Shown piece by piece: positions 20,621 to 22,870 of a DNA stretch of 22,870 bases. This DNA comes from a virus, in the IMG/VR virus record IMGVR_UViG_3300046820_000574, positions 1 through 22,870 of that record, one strand, 5' to 3'. The notes under the pieces were generated by a model that worked only from the letters and a program-made list of their open reading frames with translations, searched no databases and was not told the origin of the DNA. The translations under genes were made by a program, and so were the position numbers. How positions within the stretch are numbered: the first letter of the stretch is position 1; each line of letters begins with the position of its first letter.

Positions 20621-20810
20621 GAAAAGATCATTTGCCAAGTCATTAACTTGGAGAGTTGTTGCATTAGTTACTACCTTTGTAACTCTTTATGCCCTAAGCA
20701 AAGATATCAATATGGCTACACTTGCCACAATAATAACCAATGCTGTCAACTTTGTAGCATACTATTACCATGAAAGAATTTGGAATGCTGTTGGGTGGGG
20801 CAAGGAATGA
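20607..20810 (+). CDS. DUF2061 membrane protein (copy 2)
   Basis: It has two adjacent ATGs, 20604 and 20607; the second has better spacing from GAGG (20597-20600) and lines up exactly with the start of copy 3. The product has KKRSFAKSLTWRVVALVTTFVTLYAL (a basic start then a first membrane helix), MATLATIITNAVNFVAYYYHERIWNAVGWGKE (a second helix and the YY-x-HER-x-W signature of DUF2061). The stop overlaps the next start as ATGA. Membrane topology suggests both ends inside. Function of the family is unknown. Confidence 0.85.
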   Translation: MSVSKKRSFAKSLTWRVVALVTTFVTLYALSKDINMATLATIITNAVNFVAYYYHERIWNAVGWGKE

Positions 20811-20846
20811 CAGTAACCAAAGCAAGATCATTTGCCAAGGCATTAA
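20624..20846 (+). repeat. 200-base tandem duplication of DUF2061 genes
   Basis: AAGATCATTTGCCAAG occurs at 20624-20639 and again at 20824-20839, exactly 200 bases apart; both are followed by one variable base and CATTAA. The start codons (20607, 20807) are also 200 bases apart. The two genes thus descend from a tandem duplication. The rest has diverged at DNA level. Confidence 0.75.
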
Positions 20847-21010
20847 GTTATCGCATATGGGGAACGCTTTCCTCTGTTGCTGTTGCCTATGTTGTTACAA
20901 GAAATGCTGGTCTTTCTGTAACGATTGCCTTTTGGGAAACGGTAGTTAAAATATTTATCTACTACGCACATGAGCGTGGTTGGAACTACATACAATGGGG
21001 GAGAAAGTAG
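20807..21010 (+). CDS. DUF2061 membrane protein (copy 3)
   Basis: From ATG 20807 (AAGGAATGA context, overlapping the previous stop) the 67 residues begin MTVTKARSFAKALSYRIWGT and contain two hydrophobic helices. They end WETVVKIFIYYAHERGWNYI then QWGRK, with the DUF2061 signature. Residue for residue the N-terminus matches copy 2 (SVSKKRSFAKSL against TVTKARSFAKAL). It shares a one-base junction (TAGTG) with the thermonuclease gene. It may form a heteromer with copy 2. Confidence 0.85.
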   Translation: MTVTKARSFAKALSYRIWGTLSSVAVAYVVTRNAGLSVTIAFWETVVKIFIYYAHERGWNYIQWGRK

Positions 21011-21417
21011 TGTATACATACTATGTAAGAAAAGTGGAGAATGTTGTAGATGGAGATACCATCGATGTTCTTATTGATTTAGGGTTTGATATCCTATTTG
21101 CATCTCGTGTAAGACTAGCGGGTATTGATACCCCTGAGTCTCGCACAAAGGACCTTAAGGAAAAGGCTCTTGGTCTTGAATCTAAGGAGTACCTAAAGAA
21201 GGCTCTAAAGGATGCCAAGTCTGTTGTTATTAAGACAGAAAAGATGGACTCGTCTGAGAAGTATGGTCGTATTTTAGGATGGATCTATGTTAATGGAGAT
21301 ACAGTTTCCCTAAATGACATGATGATCAACGATGGTTATGCATGGGGATATCTTGGCGACACTAAGGTTAAAGATTTTGATGCACTTGCTAAGGCTAGAA
21401 AGAAGTCTGGCAAGTGA
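21010..21417 (+). CDS. Thermonuclease (SNase) homologue
   Basis: GTG 21010 follows GGGGGAG at good spacing and gives 135 residues; longer starts enter the previous gene. The staphylococcal nuclease signature is complete: ENVVDGDTIDVLIDLGF with the metal-binding Asp, VRLAGIDTPESR with R35, D40 and E43, and SSEKYGRILGWIYV with R87, by chance numbered as in the classical enzyme. The end (GYLGDTKVKDFDALAKARKKSGK) is the usual C-terminal helix. No signal peptide, so it acts inside the cell or is released at lysis. It could degrade host DNA or RNA or serve nucleotide scavenging. It overlaps the thioredoxin gene by 4 bases. Confidence 0.9.
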   Translation: MYTYYVRKVENVVDGDTIDVLIDLGFDILFASRVRLAGIDTPESRTKDLKEKALGLESKEYLKKALKDAKSVVIKTEKMDSSEKYGRILGWIYVNGDTVSLNDMMINDGYAWGYLGDTKVKDFDALAKARKKSGK

Positions 21418-21683
21418 GTCATGTACTTTACTTTACTGCTGAGTGGTGCAATCCATGTCAGAGAACTAAGCCTATTGCTGAAGAACTTCATGGTGAAGGC
21501 ATTATAAACTTTGAATTTGTAGATGCTGACTCTAATATTGATATGATCAAGAAGTTTGAGATTAGGGCTGTGCCAACATACATCTTGATTGAAGATGGTC
21601 AAGAGGTTAAGCGCATGAACGGTGCAAAAACTCGTCAAGACTTTTTAGAATTCGTTTCTAAGGAAGAAATTCAAAATGGATGA
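21414..21683 (+). CDS. Thioredoxin-like protein
   Basis: GTG 21414 overlaps the previous stop (GTGA). The 89 residues show a compact thioredoxin fold: VLYFTAEWCNPCQRTKPIAEEL with active site W11-C12-N-P-C15, FEFVDADSNIDMIKKFEIRAVPTYILI with the cis-proline P54, and a final helix TRQDFLEFVS. It is shorter than bacterial thioredoxin (about 105), like T4-type phage thioredoxins. The NP dipeptide between cysteines differs from GP and may shift redox potential. Possible roles: reducing ribonucleotide reductase or serving as a processivity factor. No reductase is seen here. Confidence 0.88.
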   Translation: MSHVLYFTAEWCNPCQRTKPIAEELHGEGIINFEFVDADSNIDMIKKFEIRAVPTYILIEDGQEVKRMNGAKTRQDFLEFVSKEEIQNG

Positions 21684-22005
21684 GTTTGACATTGTTGATA
21701 ACTTAATTTTAAATGGTGGGTTAGAGTTTGCAGGTAAAGATTCTGAAACTGGAGAACCATTGTACAGGCCTACAGAAAGGCTTAAGGAGATTGACTCCAG
21801 ACTTAGCCAAGAAATATCTATATATTTTTCAGAGGTAACTTTAAAACTTTGGGAAAAAGGATTTCTTGATATGGACATAACACAGGAAGATCCAGTTGTT
21901 AAACTGGGGCCAAAGTCTTTTGATATTGACTCAATAAAGTCTTTACCAAAGGATGAGAGGGTGGTTGTTGAAGAAATAATCAAGACTCTTTTTAACAAAA
22001 ACTGA
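21676..22005 (+). CDS. Acidic helical protein of unknown function, 109 aa
   Basis: ATG 21676 overlaps the thioredoxin gene by 8 bases behind AAGGAAG. The protein is acidic and largely helical: MDEFDIVDNLILNGGLEFAG, then a GEPLYRPTERLKEIDSRLSQ stretch, then EISIYFSEVTLKLWEKGFLDMDI, and a C-terminal RVVVEEIIKTLFNKN. I recognise no family or catalytic motif. Its position suggests co-expression with the redox and nuclease genes. A promoter lies at its end (22003-22011). Confidence 0.6.
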   Translation: MDEFDIVDNLILNGGLEFAGKDSETGEPLYRPTERLKEIDSRLSQEISIYFSEVTLKLWEKGFLDMDITQEDPVVKLGPKSFDIDSIKSLPKDERVVVEEIIKTLFNKN

Positions 22006-22025
22006 TATACTGGACATCTAGGAGT
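22003..22025 (+). promoter_or_regulatory. Extended -10 promoter and RBS
   Basis: TGATATACT (22003-22011) is an extended -10 box with one mismatch, starting near 22018. TAGGAG (22019-22024) lies 5 bases before ATG 22030. No -35 box is visible. Confidence 0.45.
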
Positions 22026-22029
22026 ATTT

Positions 22030-22446
22030 ATGAATAACTTTTATGGTGCTATTGCGACAACAATAACTATCCTATTGCTTGTTTATATATACATACTGAG
22101 AAACAGTATAAAAAATAATAGGCCACCTATTATTAGCCAGTCTATGCTACAGCATAGGTATAGCAAAAGAAAAAATAATTCAAGAAAGATAAAGGTCAGA
22201 AGCCAGTCAAGAATACATCACAACAAAACAAACATAAAGGTTATTATTTTTGACAACGATGCGTATTGGATCAAGGATAATATTTTTTATAAAGCACCAC
22301 TGGTTAATGAACTTATCGATAAAGAAGCAGCAGAACAAGTTGACACAATGGGTATGGATAAGGTACAATTAGATAAGATGTTATTCATAATGGATAAACT
22401 AAGAGAAGGGATTAACGATGATAGTAGGGGTTCAGGGAACCAGTAG
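22030..22446 (+). CDS. Membrane-anchored basic protein, 138 aa
   Basis: ATG 22030 follows TAGGAG. The N-terminus has one membrane segment (AIATTITILLLVYIYIL, about residues 7-23). A long basic linker follows (HRYSKRKNNSRKIKVRSQSR), then a beta-like IKVIIFDNDAYWIKDNIFYKAPL segment and helical acidic tail (EQVDTMGMDKVQLDKMLFIM). The basic part should lie in the cytoplasm. No family recognised. Its end overlaps the next gene by 29 bases. Confidence 0.6.
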   Translation: MNNFYGAIATTITILLLVYIYILRNSIKNNRPPIISQSMLQHRYSKRKNNSRKIKVRSQSRIHHNKTNIKVIIFDNDAYWIKDNIFYKAPLVNELIDKEAAEQVDTMGMDKVQLDKMLFIMDKLREGINDDSRGSGNQ

Positions 22447-22768
22447 TTTTGATAACTACCAGGTTTTCCTTAGATCTATGGCTGTTGCCCTATCTGAGTT
22501 GCCAGAAACCGATAAAGATTTTCACATATACTCTGCAGGGCCAAACAATATAAACATGATGGCTATGGAGTTTTCAAACCTTTCAGAAAAAGGTATGAAG
22601 TCAAGAGGAAAAAATATTAAGTTCTTTAAGGTTGCTCCTAGTTGGCTAGAAGAAAACTTATCTGAAATAGATCATTTTGCTTTTTTGTCTAATCCAAAAG
22701 AGCCAGTATCAAAAATTGTTCACATGTCAAAACTAAATAATATGAACACAAATGTTTATAATTTTTAA
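22418..22768 (+). CDS. SLOG/DUF2493-like Rossmann protein, 116 aa
   Basis: ATG 22418 follows AGAAGGG. MIVGVQGTSSFDNYQVFLRSM is like the first strand, Gly-rich turn and helix of SLOG (DprA/YspA-type) proteins (GSR.F.DY). FHIYSAGPNNINMMAMEFSNL replaces the GGA-G-D motif of the second strand. IKFFKVAPSW resembles the strand before PadW, and EIDHFAFLSNPKEPVSKIVHMSKLNNMNTNVYNF fits the last strands (ADxxIAF...S.G). SLOG proteins bind nucleotides or nucleic acid; some sense signalling nucleotides in anti-phage systems. The weak Gly motif means activity is uncertain. Confidence 0.6.
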   Translation: MIVGVQGTSSFDNYQVFLRSMAVALSELPETDKDFHIYSAGPNNINMMAMEFSNLSEKGMKSRGKNIKFFKVAPSWLEENLSEIDHFAFLSNPKEPVSKIVHMSKLNNMNTNVYNF

Positions 22769-22819
22769 CTAAGTTATACATACAATCTGTGCTTTGCACA
22801 TCAACAGAACGGAAAAGTT

Positions 22820-22870
22820 ATGAAATTAATTAATTCTTTAGAAACTATGGAATCAATAGTGAACAAGAAT
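22820..22870 (+). CDS. Start of a gene cut by the window edge
   Basis: ATG 22820 follows GGAAAAG and the frame stays open to the last base for 17 codons (MKLINSLETMESIVNKN). The 51 bases before it contain only a small stem (TGTGC-TTT-GCACA, 22787-22799). The N-terminal fragment is too short to name. Confidence 0.5.
   Translation, partial: MKLINSLETMESIVNKN

Overview
The window is 22.9 kb of AT-rich, gene-dense DNA. Every gene I can support lies on the + strand, most neighbours overlap by 1-20 bases (many ATGA/TAATG junctions), and the content is that of a tailed double-stranded DNA phage (Caudoviricetes). Hallmarks are a terminase small/large pair, a RecA-like recombinase, two Holliday-junction-type nucleases, a Cas4-like nuclease, holin-like proteins and a CHAP endolysin. 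An actinobacterial host is my inference. It rests on a DUF7455-type zinc protein, a proteasome-type Ntn hydrolase, host-like Sec signal peptides with Ala-rich coils, and a tRNA gene without encoded CCA. The low GC would fit a freshwater actinobacterium, but nothing here proves it.

Layout. 1-3.9 kb: recombination and DNA processing (RecA C-terminus, small Zn protein, Hjc-like nuclease, 2OG oxygenase, a small helical protein, Cas4-like nuclease, Zn protein, RuvC-like resolvase, small HTH protein, small membrane peptide, DUF3310). 3.9-6.2 kb: terminase. 6.2-12.6 kb: an exported-protein, lysis and protease region (secreted Ig-like/coiled-coil protein, sulfotransferase, PA14 protein with a Pro-rich spacer, two small membrane proteins, an HslV/proteasome-like hydrolase, a small acidic protein, a secreted subtilase). 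12.6-17.6 kb: tRNA-Asn, then a six-gene cassette (two proteins of unknown function, 2OG oxygenase, GT-A glycosyltransferase, prolyl-hydroxylase-like 2OG oxygenase, NodU/CmcH-type carbamoyltransferase). 17.6-22.9 kb: endolysin followed by small accessory genes (three DUF2061 membrane proteins, zinc ribbons, a kinase-nucleotidyltransferase fusion, thermonuclease, thioredoxin, a SLOG-like protein).

The most interesting points are these. (1) The oxygenase-glycosyltransferase-hydroxylase-carbamoyltransferase cassette looks like a stepwise hydroxylate/glycosylate/carbamoylate pathway for virion protein or DNA. (2) A promoter lies inside a long inverted repeat that would hide the ribosome binding site of the proteasome-like gene in read-through RNA but not in RNA made from that promoter. 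(3) The PA14 gene appears to start with ATA behind a very strong Shine-Dalgarno sequence. (4) A family of consensus promoters recurs, two of which would give leaderless mRNAs. (5) A DUF7455-like zinc unit occurs three times in two genes. (6) A 200-base tandem duplication made two DUF2061 genes. Portal, capsid and tail genes are not in this window.
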